Of a stretch of DNA of 49,273 nt, positions 1 to 9,399 are shown one piece after another. The notes below the pieces were generated by a model. It saw nothing but the letters and a program-made list of their open reading frames with translations, was not told the origin of the DNA and searched no databases. The first letter of the stretch is position 1; each line of letters opens with the position of its first letter. Position numbers and translations under genes: made by a program. This stretch comes from Oscillospiraceae bacterium (lineage in GTDB: Bacteria > Bacillota > Clostridia > Oscillospirales > Oscillospiraceae). Location: the NCBI GenBank assembly GCA_031261585.1, contig JAISJJ010000141.1, forward strand, positions 1-49,273, written 5' to 3'.

Positions 1-337
1 CCCACACCCGACAGGGCGCGCCGCGCCCCGCAAGCCCGTCCCCCGCACCCGCGGCCACGCCCGCGTTTTACGCGGTTTTGGACGAAGACAGGGGGTTCGG
101 GTTGGCTTCGCGCGGCTCGCAATGACGAGTGAAAAAGTAAATGCGGTAACCGTGAGGGCGGCGTCCCCTACGGCGCATTATTCACCGTAACCCACGTCCA
201 ATCCCTGCCTCCCTCTCAGAGGGAGGTGCCGTCCGCAGACGGCGGTGTTTGTCCCCCGTCCTACTGCCAACCGCCATCGCTTTTTCGCGCAAAAAGAGGG
301 TGCGGAACCAATGTCCGCACCCTCTTTGAATTTGCGA

Positions 338-1525
338 TTATTTTACGCCTTGCGTTGCGACGTACTCCCAGAGACCTGTCTCGGTGTTCACCTGTTTGAT
401 GACCGCGTCCGTGCGTATCGCGTCGCCGTTCTGGTCGAAGCCGATGTGACCCGTCACGCCGTCGTACTGCACGTTCCACAGCGCGGCGTTGATCGCGACG
501 GAGTCGGTGCTGCCCGCCGCCTTGATCGCTTCGAGCAGGGTGAAGTACGCGTCGTACGCCATCGGCGAGATCGCGGAGATCTGGTCGTTGCCGTTGTTGT
601 TCGCGAGCATATTCGGGTTGGCGTTCAGCCACGCCTTGAAGCCCGAGTCAAACGCGGGATTGCCGCCCTCTTGATAGAACGTCGTGATATACAGCTCGAT
701 GGCTTTGCCCTGCGCCGCGCCCGTGATGACGTTGGAATCCCACGTGTCGCCCGCGAGAATCGGCTTGCTCCACGCCTGTGCCGCCGCCTGCTCGATGATG
801 TTCGCGGCAGCTTCGGTACTCGTCGGGCTGAAGAACACGTCCGCGCCGCTGTTTTTCGCGTTCGTCACGTAGCTGTTGTAGTCGCTTGTACCCTCGGGGA
901 ACGTCTCGTACACCGTCTCGCCGCCGAGTGCTTCAAACGCCTGCTTGAAGTACGTCGCGAGACCGACCGAGTAGTCGTCGCCGAGCTTGGCGAGTATGTA
1001 TGCTTTCTTCGCGCCGAACTGTTCTCTCGCGAAGTTCGCGAGAACCGTACCCTGGAACGGGTCGAGGAAGCAAAGGCGGAAGAAGTGCGAGTTGCCGAGC
1101 GTGACCTGCGGATTCGTCGAGGTGGGCGCGAGGATCGGCACCTTAGCCTGAGCGAACACGTCGCTGGACGCGATGCACACAGCGGAGCCGTACGAGCCGA
1201 GCACCGCGCTCACGCCCTTGGAGATCAGCGTGCTGGCGGCTGTCGGAGCCTTGTCCGTGCTGGATTCGTTGTCGACAATCTCAAACTGGATCGTGTACGT
1301 CACGCCGCCGATTTCCACGGTGGGTTGCACGGAGTTGGCGTAGAGGTAACCGAGTGTCTCCTGCTTGCCCGCCGCACCGTTGTCGCCCGAAGCGGGTTCA
1401 AATATGCCGATCTTGATCACGTTGCCCGTCGGCGACGCGTCGGGATCCGCCTCAGTTTTTCCGCAGCCCGCGAGCATTGTAACCGCGAGACACAGCGCGA
1501 GAACGACTGCTAAATAGCGTTTCAT
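338..1525 (-). CDS. Branched-chain amino-acid-type ABC transporter substrate-binding lipoprotein (LivK-like)
   Basis: 395-aa ORF; lipobox-like LAVTMLAGCGK; IKIGIFEPASGDNGAAGKQETLGYLYANS is typical of periplasmic binding protein type 1. Confidence 0.9.
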   Translation of the reverse strand: MKRYLAVVLALCLAVTMLAGCGKTEADPDASPTGNVIKIGIFEPASGDNGAAGKQETLGYLYANSVQPTVEIGGVTYTIQFEIVDNESSTDKAPTAASTLISKGVSAVLGSYGSAVCIASSDVFAQAKVPILAPTSTNPQVTLGNSHFFRLCFLDPFQGTVLANFAREQFGAKKAYILAKLGDDYSVGLATYFKQAFEALGGETVYETFPEGTSDYNSYVTNAKNSGADVFFSPTSTEAAANIIEQAAAQAWSKPILAGDTWDSNVITGAAQGKAIELYITTFYQEGGNPAFDSGFKAWLNANPNMLANNNGNDQISAISPMAYDAYFTLLEAIKAAGSTDSVAINAALWNVQYDGVTGHIGFDQNGDAIRTDAVIKQVNTETGLWEYVATQGVK

Positions 1526-1680
1526 TTCTTCTCTCCTAAATTTTAGTTATTTTGATAAAATCGCGCGAGACGAGAAAGTCTGACCTCCTCGTCCCGCGTT
1601 AATTTTACGTTATGTTTGCAAGTTTGTCAATAGCAACTTGCATTTTTCGCGTATTTATCACAAATTACCGACGTTTTTAC

Positions 1681-2868
1681 TTATTTTATGCCCTGTATCG
1701 CCACGAAGTCCCACACGCCGTCGGCGGTGTTCGCCTTTTTCACGACGGCTTCACTGCGGTTTGCGTCTCCGACCTCGTCGAACGCGATATGACCCGTCAC
1801 GCCGTCGTACTGAATATTCCACAGCGCGGTGTTGACAGCCTTGGAGTCGGTGGTTCCCGCGGCTTTCAACGCTTCAAGCGCGACATAGTACGCGTCAAAG
1901 CCCATTGCGGACACGGCGGCGATCATGTCGTTGCCGTTGTTGTTCGAGAGGTTGGTCGCGTTGCCGTTGATCCACGCCTTGATGCCCGCGTCGAACGTGG
2001 GGTCGCCGCCCTCTTGATAGAACGTGGTGACGTAGATCGAGACGTCCTTGCCCTGCGCCGCGCCCGTGATGACGTTGGAATCCCATGTGTCGCCCGCGAG
2101 CAGCGGGATCGTGAGACCCTGTGTCGGTGCCTGCTCGATGATGTTGGCGGCGGCTTCCGCCGAGACGGGCGAGAAGAACACCTGCGCGCCGAAGTTCTTC
2201 GCGTTGGCTATGTAGCTGTTGAAGTCGCTGTTGCCGTCGGGGAACGTCTCATAACGCACCTCGCCGCCGAGTGCTTCAAACGCCGCGACGAAGTAGTTCG
2301 CGAGACCGACCGAGTAGTCGTCGCCGAGCTTCGCGAGAACGTACGCCTTTGTCGCCTTAAATTCATCGGCAGCAAAGTTCGCGAGAACGGTACCCTGGAA
2401 CGGGTCGAGGAAGCAGATGCGGAAGTAGTGCGTGTTGCCCTGCGTCACCTGCGGGTTCGTGCAGGTCACACCGATGACGGGGATATTCGCGTCGCGGAAG
2501 ATGTCGCTCGCCGCGATGGACACGCTCGACCCATACGAGCCGAGAACGACGCTGACACCCGCCGCAACGAGCGTATTCGCCGCCGAAGCCGCCTTGTCGG
2601 TGCTGGATTCGTTGTCGACGGTCACGAGTTCGACCTTGTACGTCTCGCCGCCGATCTCAACGGTCGGTGTCAGCGAGTTCGCGTACTGGATACCGAGCGT
2701 CTCCTGCTTGCCGCCCGCGCCGTTGTCGCCCGAAGCGGGTTCGTACACGCCGATCTTGATGGTTTTCAGTGCGGGATCGGAGTTGTTGGGGTTGTCCGTG
2801 TTGCCGCCGCAAGCTGCGAGTGCCGCGAGCATGAGCAGTGCGAGTAACAGTGCCGATATGCGTTTCAT
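1681..2868 (-). CDS. Second LivK-like ABC substrate-binding lipoprotein (tandem paralogue)
   Basis: 395-aa ORF; lipobox LAALAACGG; obvious full-length similarity to the 338..1525 product. Confidence 0.9.
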   Translation of the reverse strand: MKRISALLLALLMLAALAACGGNTDNPNNSDPALKTIKIGVYEPASGDNGAGGKQETLGIQYANSLTPTVEIGGETYKVELVTVDNESSTDKAASAANTLVAAGVSVVLGSYGSSVSIAASDIFRDANIPVIGVTCTNPQVTQGNTHYFRICFLDPFQGTVLANFAADEFKATKAYVLAKLGDDYSVGLANYFVAAFEALGGEVRYETFPDGNSDFNSYIANAKNFGAQVFFSPVSAEAAANIIEQAPTQGLTIPLLAGDTWDSNVITGAAQGKDVSIYVTTFYQEGGDPTFDAGIKAWINGNATNLSNNNGNDMIAAVSAMGFDAYYVALEALKAAGTTDSKAVNTALWNIQYDGVTGHIAFDEVGDANRSEAVVKKANTADGVWDFVAIQGIK

Positions 2869-3009
2869 TTTATTCTCCTCGCTTTATTTTTTTGCCGCGC
2901 AACGCCGCGCGGCTTTGAGTTTACCACTATACAATATCACTAAATCGCGCCGTTGTCAACGACTTGTTTTGTGCGAGAGTGGTAAAAATATTCGGCGGCG
3001 CGGATGTAT

Positions 3010-3114
3010 TGTAATTCAGAGCAACCTCTCTGTCATTCGGAGTAGCCCCTCTGTAATTCAGAGCAACCTCTCTGTCATTCGGAGCAGCCCCTCTGTCATT
3101 CAGAGCGAAGCGAA
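3010..3114 (+). repeat. 21-bp tandem repeat (five units) running into a dispersed TGTCATTCAGAGCGAAGCGAAGAATCTC repeat
   Basis: TGTAATTCAGAGCAACCTCTC / TGTCATTCGGAGTAGCCCCTC alternate at 3010, 3031, 3052 and 3073, then 3094 onward. Confidence 0.85.
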
Positions 3115-3175
3115 GAATCTCACGCGCGGACAGCGGTCAGGTCAAACAGCAAGCCGTGGGTGAATAATTCTGCAA

Positions 3176-3305
3176 ACCACAACAGGGCGACCACATAGGG
3201 TCGCCCCTACACAAACCAAGACACGTGCGTGAGAGCCAAGACCCTGACACACGCCAATGCGCGGCAGCGAAACGAGCCGCAGGGTCTTTTTATGTGACGT
3301 GACGC
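3176..3305 (+). repeat. Dispersed repeat copy 1 (GGGCGACCACATAGGGTCGCCCCTAC...GCGGCAGCGAAACGAGCCGC...)
   Basis: About 120 bp recurs at 8690..8815 in the same order and orientation. Confidence 0.85.
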
Positions 3306-3761
3306 AATTGCCACGCCGAAAGGCGTTGCAAACACTATCGGTTTTGGAGTGATTAGACGCGAATACCGCAAGTACTGCCGTTCTCGGCAAAAGGAAGTTG
3401 CGGGGGTGCCAACCCTCGCGCGTCCATCGTCCAAAACGGGCTTTGGTTACTTTCCCCCGAAGGAAAGTAACGCCGCGCGGCGAGCGCGGACAAGCTATCG
3501 AAAAGCAGAGCATTATCTGCGGTAAAACCGCAAGATGAATCGCCAATCGAGGGGATTCTTCGCAGACTCAGAATGATAGGTGTGGGTAAGTCATGCGCGT
3601 GAGATTCTTCGCTTCGCTCTGAATGACAGTGCTGTGCAAGTTGCGACATGAATCGCCAATCGAGGGGATTCTTCGCTTCGCTCAGAATGACAGTAAAAAA
3701 GCAAGGTACCGATACGCCCGCAAAATTTTAGCTAATTTACACAACCTGCGCAAAGATTCAC

Positions 3762-3790
3762 TTGACAATATAGGCAAGATGTGCTAAGCT
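3762..3790 (+). promoter_or_regulatory. Sigma-A-type promoter for the SDR gene
   Basis: TTGACA (3762-3767), 17-bp spacer, TAAGCT (3785-3790) with TGC extended -10; RBS AAAGGAG before ATG 3820. Confidence 0.6.
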
Positions 3791-3819
3791 AAAACAAATT
3801 CACCAAAAGGAGTTCCACC

Positions 3820-4842
3820 ATGAAAGACTTTGCAGGCAAAATCGCGTTTATCACGGGTGCCGCATCGGGCGGCGGTCTCGGTCAGGCGAAAGTGTTCTCC
3901 AAGGCGGGCATGAAAGTCGCCATCGCGGACGTTCGGCAGGACGCTCTGGACAAGGCAGTCGGCGAGATCATCGCCTACTCGGGCGCAAAGCCTGAGGACG
4001 TTCTCGCACTGAAAGTTGACCTCACGAACCGCGCCGAGTACACGGCGGCGGCGGACAAGGTCGAAGCGACATTCGGCGGACCCCCGAATCTGCTGATCCA
4101 GACGGCGGGCGTCAACTCGTTCGGACCGATCGAAGCGTCGACATTCGACGATTTCGACTGGGTCATGGGCGTGTGTCTGAACCACGTTGTCAACGGACTG
4201 TTGATCTTCGTGCCGCGCATGATCAAGGCGTACGCGCACAAAGAGGAGTTCCACGTCGCCACAACGTCGTCCATGGGCGCGTTCATGGCGGGTTCGACGA
4301 CGGGACCGTACTCCGCGGCGAAAGCGGCGGTCAACAACCTCATGTATTCCTACGACGCGGCGTTGAAACCCTACGGCGCGGGCGCGACGGTGCTCTGCCC
4401 GGGCAACATCAACTCGAACATCGGCAACTCCGAGAAGTTCCGTCCCGAGGGTCTGAAAAACACGGGATACCACGTCTCCGAGGGTACGATCAAGACGCTG
4501 AACGCGATTCACGCGACAGGTATCGACCCCATCGAACTCGGCGAGATACTCAAAGAGGGTATCGAGACCGGGCGCGTCATCGTCCTGCCTGACCACAACA
4601 CAGGCGAGCAGCGCGCCGCCCAACTGCGCGGTCAGAACGAGACGATCGAGGACTACTGCCTTACAGCGGAAGAGCGCGCGGCGAAAGCCCCGAGATTCTT
4701 CGCACCTCCTCCTCCTCCCGAGGGCGAGGATTCCCCGTCGGGTCCTCCTCCGTCCATGTGGGGCGTACCCGAGGGCGGCGAAGCTTTCGGCAACGCGCGC
4801 AAGGATCTGGACTGGATCGACGACAGCAAAAAAGCGAAATAA
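3820..4842 (+). CDS. Short-chain dehydrogenase/reductase with a Pro-rich C-terminal extension
   Basis: IAFITGAASGGGLGQAKVF Rossmann motif, YSAAKAAV active-site motif; C-terminal PPPPPEGEDSPSGPPPS. Confidence 0.9.
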   Translation: MKDFAGKIAFITGAASGGGLGQAKVFSKAGMKVAIADVRQDALDKAVGEIIAYSGAKPEDVLALKVDLTNRAEYTAAADKVEATFGGPPNLLIQTAGVNSFGPIEASTFDDFDWVMGVCLNHVVNGLLIFVPRMIKAYAHKEEFHVATTSSMGAFMAGSTTGPYSAAKAAVNNLMYSYDAALKPYGAGATVLCPGNINSNIGNSEKFRPEGLKNTGYHVSEGTIKTLNAIHATGIDPIELGEILKEGIETGRVIVLPDHNTGEQRAAQLRGQNETIEDYCLTAEERAAKAPRFFAPPPPPEGEDSPSGPPPSMWGVPEGGEAFGNARKDLDWIDDSKKAK

Positions 4843-5035
4843 GTACATAAAAATACGCAAAGAGCGCGGCGCAAGCCGCGTTCTTTGTTGTGTGCGCGAA
4901 AATGGCGAATGACCCGCACCGTGATAATTTCAACGTCAGGGCGAGGGCGGTGACGAAAGCCGCCATTGTTTTTGCCGCGCCGCCGTGGTATATTTTAACT
5001 GCGAATTCGCCACAAACGTAAAGGAGCGCAGAAAA

Positions 5036-6298
5036 ATGACCATATCGATCTCCGAAAACCTTAAAAAACTCCGCGTAAACCGCGAGATCACGCAGGAAGC
5101 TCTCGCGGAACACCTCGGTGTGTCCGCGCAGTCCGTGTCCAAATGGGAGCGCGGCGAGAATTTCCCCGATCTGACGCTCGTGCCGATGATCGCGAACTAC
5201 TTCGACGTGTCCACCGACGTTTTGCTCGGTATGGACGCGATTCGCAGCAAGAAGCGCGTCGAGGACGCGAAAGCGAAAACGCTGGAACTCCGCATGTCCG
5301 ACACCGACACACAGGACGAGCGGCTCGAGCTGTGGCGCGAGCTTGCGCATGATATGCCGCACGATTACGAGGTGCAGTTCCTGTATGCGGGCGAGTTGAA
5401 AGGCAAGCATGAGAAATGGGTTGACGTGCGCAATTTTGACCCGTATAAACGCGAAGCCGTGCAGATTTACGAGCGCATTTTGGACAACAGCACGGACGAT
5501 GAACTGCGCACGAGGACAATCGCCGTGCTGTGCAACGCGTATACGGAGCTGCGCGAGCTTGACAAGGCGCGCGAACTTGCGGCGCGGCTGCCCGTAGTGC
5601 ATCAATGCCGCGAGTGGATGGGTGAGATGATTGCGCAAAAGGCGATTGAACAGTACCTCAATCAGCTAAACGAAAACGCGGGTGTCAAGCTCGTGCGGGC
5701 GAACACCATAACCGACCCGAGCGAGTTGCTGCGGATGTTGCAGGACACGGAGGCGACAGAGAAATTCAACCTTGCCCGCGAGAAAGCTATGAAAAGCATC
5801 GACAAGGCGACCGCCGAGGAACTGACAAAGCCGTTCAGCGACGCGCTGTTCGCGTATAGCGTGCGGGTGAGCAACGCACTGAGTAACCTCGGACATTTCA
5901 GACGACAACTCGGGTTAGAGCAGGACGGCGAGTATATCAGGCTTCTGAAACTTGAAATGGCAATTGCGGACATTCAACAGTGGGACAGACCGAACGACGG
6001 CACGCGCTACATGAATACATACCAAAATCTCGCGCTCGAATACCTGAAAACCGACTTCGACACCGCGCTCGACTACATAGTAAAAGCCATCGAGTGCGCC
6101 GCGCACACCGACCCGTCGCTGATGGCGCACGGCGTAGAGAGCATGGTCAGCGACGACGGCACCGTCACGAAGAATCGCTTTGAACGACCCGCGCGCGAGC
6201 AGTTGGCGCAAATGTACGAACGCAACATAACGCTCGACCCGTTCCGCGAACACCAGAGGTTTATAAACGCGATGGCGAAATTGAAAACGGACAATTGA
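5036..6298 (+). CDS. XRE-family HTH regulator with TPR-like C-terminal region (paralogue 1)
   Basis: ISENLKKLRVNREITQEALAEHLGVSAQSVSKWERGENFPD; RBS AAGGAG; C-terminus LDPFREHQRFINAMAKL. Confidence 0.88.
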   Translation: MTISISENLKKLRVNREITQEALAEHLGVSAQSVSKWERGENFPDLTLVPMIANYFDVSTDVLLGMDAIRSKKRVEDAKAKTLELRMSDTDTQDERLELWRELAHDMPHDYEVQFLYAGELKGKHEKWVDVRNFDPYKREAVQIYERILDNSTDDELRTRTIAVLCNAYTELRELDKARELAARLPVVHQCREWMGEMIAQKAIEQYLNQLNENAGVKLVRANTITDPSELLRMLQDTEATEKFNLAREKAMKSIDKATAEELTKPFSDALFAYSVRVSNALSNLGHFRRQLGLEQDGEYIRLLKLEMAIADIQQWDRPNDGTRYMNTYQNLALEYLKTDFDTALDYIVKAIECAAHTDPSLMAHGVESMVSDDGTVTKNRFERPAREQLAQMYERNITLDPFREHQRFINAMAKLKTDN

Positions 6299-6628
6299 CA
6301 GTTACGGGGGTGGACGGGGGAACAAACCCCCGCCGCTTGCGAGCGGCACCCCCTTTCCGAAAGGGGGCGGGGACGGTGGACGTTTGGACGGGGGTCTCCC
6401 TCCGCCGTCTGCGGACGGCACCTCCCTCTGAGAGGGAGGCTTTTTTTGGAACGCACCGTCCAAGCCTCCCTCACAGAGGGAGGTGCCGCCGAATGGCGGC
6501 GGTGGGAGGTCACGCACCCCCCGGCCAACTCCTGCCCCCTTTCGGAAAGGGGGTGCCGACCGCAGTCGGCGGTGTTTGTTCCCCCGGCTCCGCAACCCCC
6601 GGCCCACCCCCGGTAACTGTTAATTGTC
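6292..6628. repeat. Composite palindromic repeat element with heptamer-type inverted ends
   Basis: Left end CAATTGACAGTTACGGGGGTGG, right end CCACCCCCGGTAACTGTTAATTG; internal GCCGCTTGCGAGCGGC, GCCGTCTGCGGACGGC and CCTCCCTCTGAGAGGGAGG hairpins. Confidence 0.8.
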
Positions 6629-6629
6629 A

Positions 6630-7133
6630 TCACGGTCGCACGTCTACAACCTCTATCCCTCGCGTGGCGGCGTATTGCCTTGTGTACATTGTGCCGCCTA
6701 CCTTGCCGTCGAACACTACGACGATGACGCTCGACTTGTCTACCATGTAGCGGTTGCGCTTCATCATGCAGTCGTTCGTGTAGCGGCGCGAGACGTACGT
6801 CTCGGTGTCGCACTGCGACAGCAGCTCGAAATACCGCGCGCGGTCGGGTTCGCTCCACCGCCGCGCCTGATCCTCGCACGGGATAGCCGCCTCGATCGTG
6901 AGATCTGGGCTTATCTCGCGCAGTTTCAGCAGTTCTTCGCAGAAAAATGTGTCGCATCCGCGCGCCATGCCCACGACGAAGCGGCGAATCCCCGAGTGGT
7001 ACAACGCCTCGGCGATATCGTACAGCTTGTGTTTCAGCATACGGCAGCGCGGGTCGTCCTCGTCCACGCCCCACGGCAGTTTTTCGGGTCGGTACCCCGA
7101 AAAACACGCGGTGATCTCTCGCTCAGCTTGCAT
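6630..7133 (-). CDS. SLOG-superfamily (DUF1273/YpsA-like) protein
   Basis: ITACFSGYRPEKLPW and FVVGMARGCDTFFCEELL match DUF1273/SLOG motifs. Confidence 0.75.
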   Translation of the reverse strand: MQAEREITACFSGYRPEKLPWGVDEDDPRCRMLKHKLYDIAEALYHSGIRRFVVGMARGCDTFFCEELLKLREISPDLTIEAAIPCEDQARRWSEPDRARYFELLSQCDTETYVSRRYTNDCMMKRNRYMVDKSSVIVVVFDGKVGGTMYTRQYAATRGIEVVDVRP

Positions 7134-7227
7134 AACGCTCCACTCTCATTTGCAGATTTTCATAAGTATATCACACTTTTGGGGACAGGTCAAATTCGCG
7201 TGCCGCACACGTGACGTCGCGGCTCAC

Positions 7228-7560
7228 TCACTCGTAAAACTCGTCCTCGCCGCGAAAAACCACCTCGACTTTCGGGGGCGGCGCGTCGTCGCGGGTCGGC
7301 GCGCGGGTCGAGAACATCGCGCCCTTGCCCTCCGCGAATTGTCGGCGTTCGAGTATGCTGTCACGCCGCATTTTCGCGGTTTCGAGCGCGTCGCGGTGTG
7401 GCTGCGTCGCGTCGTCCGTGTCCGCGAGCAGCGCGCGGTATTCTCGCGGCGACATGCCGAGCGTGAGCACAAGCCCCGCCTCGTCGGGGTACACGTTTTC
7501 GTCGTCGCACTGCGCAAAATACGCGTCGATGGTCGCTGTGAACTGTTTGATGTCTGTCAT
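7228..7560 (-). CDS. Small protein, possibly terminase-small-subunit-like
   Basis: MTDIKQFTATIDAYFAQCDDENVYPDEAGLVLTLGMSPREYRALL; length and pattern resemble phage terminase small-subunit-like proteins, weakly. Confidence 0.45.
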   Translation of the reverse strand: MTDIKQFTATIDAYFAQCDDENVYPDEAGLVLTLGMSPREYRALLADTDDATQPHRDALETAKMRRDSILERRQFAEGKGAMFSTRAPTRDDAPPPKVEVVFRGEDEFYE

Positions 7561-7725
7561 AGTATAACCTCCCGAGCGCAATTTACATGCGCGGTCGGCG
7601 GTTGTCAAGGTTGCGGACAAATTGGGCGGCGGCTCGCAATGACGGGGGACGGGACGTTATTACGGCGGCAGTAGACAAACCTCCGCTTGTATGCTAAAAT
7701 AGCGTAGAAACATCAGGAGTGCTGT

Positions 7726-8256
7726 ATGACTTATGAACCCGAGACGTTGACGCTCACAAAAGCCGCGCCCGACGACGGCGCGGAGATTTTCGCGCTGTAT
7801 CGGTCGCTGATCGGCGAGGCGGGCATGGCGGCGTGGCACGACGACTACCCCGCGCCCGAGAACGTCCGCGACGATACCGCGAGCGGTTCGCTGTACGTCG
7901 CGAAAATCGACAGCGTGATCGCATCGGTCTGCTCGCTCGGCGACGACGCGGACGACGGGTTCGACTACTCGAACTTCGACAAATCTGTGCGGCGTTGGGC
8001 GGAACTCTCGCGCGTCGGCACACTGCGCGCGTACCAACGGCGCGGGCTGTCGGCGACGCTGATACGCTTCGCGCTCGGCGACGCGAGAATGCGCGGGTAC
8101 GACGGTGTGCGCCTGTTCGTCAACGAGCTGTCGCCCGTCGCGATTGCGCACTACGCAAAGCTCGGCGCGCATTACTGCGGTCGGACATCGGCATACGGAC
8201 ACACGTTCCTGTGCGGGGAATTTACGGGCGATTTGGGGATTAAGGAGACTGTATGA
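7726..8256 (+). CDS. GNAT-family N-acetyltransferase
   Basis: ELSRVGTLRAYQRRGLSATLIRFAL is motif A of GNAT enzymes; RBS CAGGAG. Confidence 0.85.
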   Translation: MTYEPETLTLTKAAPDDGAEIFALYRSLIGEAGMAAWHDDYPAPENVRDDTASGSLYVAKIDSVIASVCSLGDDADDGFDYSNFDKSVRRWAELSRVGTLRAYQRRGLSATLIRFALGDARMRGYDGVRLFVNELSPVAIAHYAKLGAHYCGRTSAYGHTFLCGEFTGDLGIKETV

Positions 8257-8567
8257 CGGCGGAGCAAAACGGGAACATAGCTGCAACGCACATCTACGAG
8301 GACTGCCCCGAACTGCGCGAGGTGGACGATATCATCGAGAACTGCTTCCTAAAAGGCGATTTCGCGACGTGTTTCAGGCGCATGATGAAACTCGCGCTCA
8401 CGGGATATCCGCTCGCGGAGTGTCAGGTCGGTTGGTTCTACATTCACGGCTACGGCGCGGAAGCGAACCCGCGCAAGGCGCGTTATTGGCTGAAACGCGC
8501 CCTGAAACACGGCGACCCCGACGCGGAGGAAAACCTACGCGAAATAAACGAAACAGGAGAATTATAA
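8253..8567 (+). CDS. Sel1-repeat-like small protein
   Basis: KLALTGYPLAECQVGWFYIHGYGAEANPRKARYWLKRALKHGDPDAEENL; overlaps the upstream GNAT gene. Confidence 0.7.
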   Translation: MTAEQNGNIAATHIYEDCPELREVDDIIENCFLKGDFATCFRRMMKLALTGYPLAECQVGWFYIHGYGAEANPRKARYWLKRALKHGDPDAEENLREINETGEL

Positions 8568-8656
8568 TGTCCGTCTACGACTTCACCGTCAAATCCGCGA
8601 CCGACACCGACATCGCGCTCTCACGGATATGGGCGGGAGTTGCGGGGCGTATGTAG
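8567..8656 (+). pseudogene. Truncated 5' end of a glutathione-peroxidase-like gene
   Basis: TAATG overlap with the upstream stop; MSVYDFTVKSATDTDIALS resembles the GPx N-terminus (MSIYDFTVK...SLS), then reads into repeat sequence and stops. Confidence 0.5.
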
Positions 8657-8689
8657 GGGCGATTATCAATCGCCCGCCGTTGTTCGTAC

Positions 8690-8815
8690 CACGACAGGGC
8701 GACCACATAGGGTCGCCCCTACACAAACCGCAAAACGTGCGCGGGAGCCGAGACCCTAAAACACATCAACGTGCGGCAGCGAAACGAGCCGCAGTATCCT
8801 TTAATGTGGCGTGAC
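8690..8815 (+). repeat. Dispersed repeat copy 2, partner of 3176..3305
   Basis: GGGCGACCACATAGGGTCGCCCCTACACAAACC...GCGGCAGCGAAACGAGCCGCAG shared. Confidence 0.85.
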
Positions 8816-8819
8816 TGGG

Positions 8820-8953
8820 CAATTAACAATTGACAATGTACAATTAACAATTTACGTAAACTTGGACGAGGGTTACGGGAAACGGGAATAAGCTCGATCA
8901 ACGTTCAAGTAATCCCACGTAATTGTTCATTGTTAATTGTACATTGTTAATTG
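8820..8953. repeat. Heptamer-bounded inverted element
   Basis: Left CAATTAACAATTGACAATGTACAATTAACAA, right AATTGTTCATTGTTAATTGTACATTGTTAATTG. Confidence 0.75.
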
Positions 8954-9399
8954 ACACCGCCGCCGCTGCCGTTCTCGCGTCTCACGGAAGCGAGAACGGC
9001 AGCGGTGTACCTCGGGGTCAAGGGGGTCGCAACCCCCTGCGGGCTTTGGTTACTTTCGCCCGAACGAAAGTAACGCCGCGCGGCGAGCGCGGACAGCGTT
9101 GCGAAAAGATTAAAACAGCCCGCGACGCAAGTCGCGAGATTAATCGGTAATTGAGGGGATTCTTCGCTTCGCTCAGAATGACAGGAGTGCCGCAAGTCGC
9201 GCGCGTGAGATTCTTCGCTTCGCTCTGAATGACAGGAGGGTGCTCTGAATGACAGGGACGGCGCAGAGCCGCAGTTGCCGCCGACAAACTCTCGTTTTGC
9301 TTGATAAAAACTCTCTTTCCGTGCGCTTGCGTTTGCCGTCGCGGTGCTGTACAATATCCGCAGAATCCAAAAAACAATGTAATCGCAGGAGGTGCAAAT

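Noticed and set aside
245-1513. Long plus-strand ORF (422 aa), and similar long ORFs opposite SDR, glnN, parA, serS and others
   Set aside because: Arg/Val-rich shadow ORFs antisense to clear genes, expected from GC-rich codon usage.
2432-3163. 243-aa plus-strand ORF with VIQSNLSVIRSSPS repeats
   Set aside because: Antisense to the LivK-like gene, then reads the 21-bp tandem repeat; not a credible protein.
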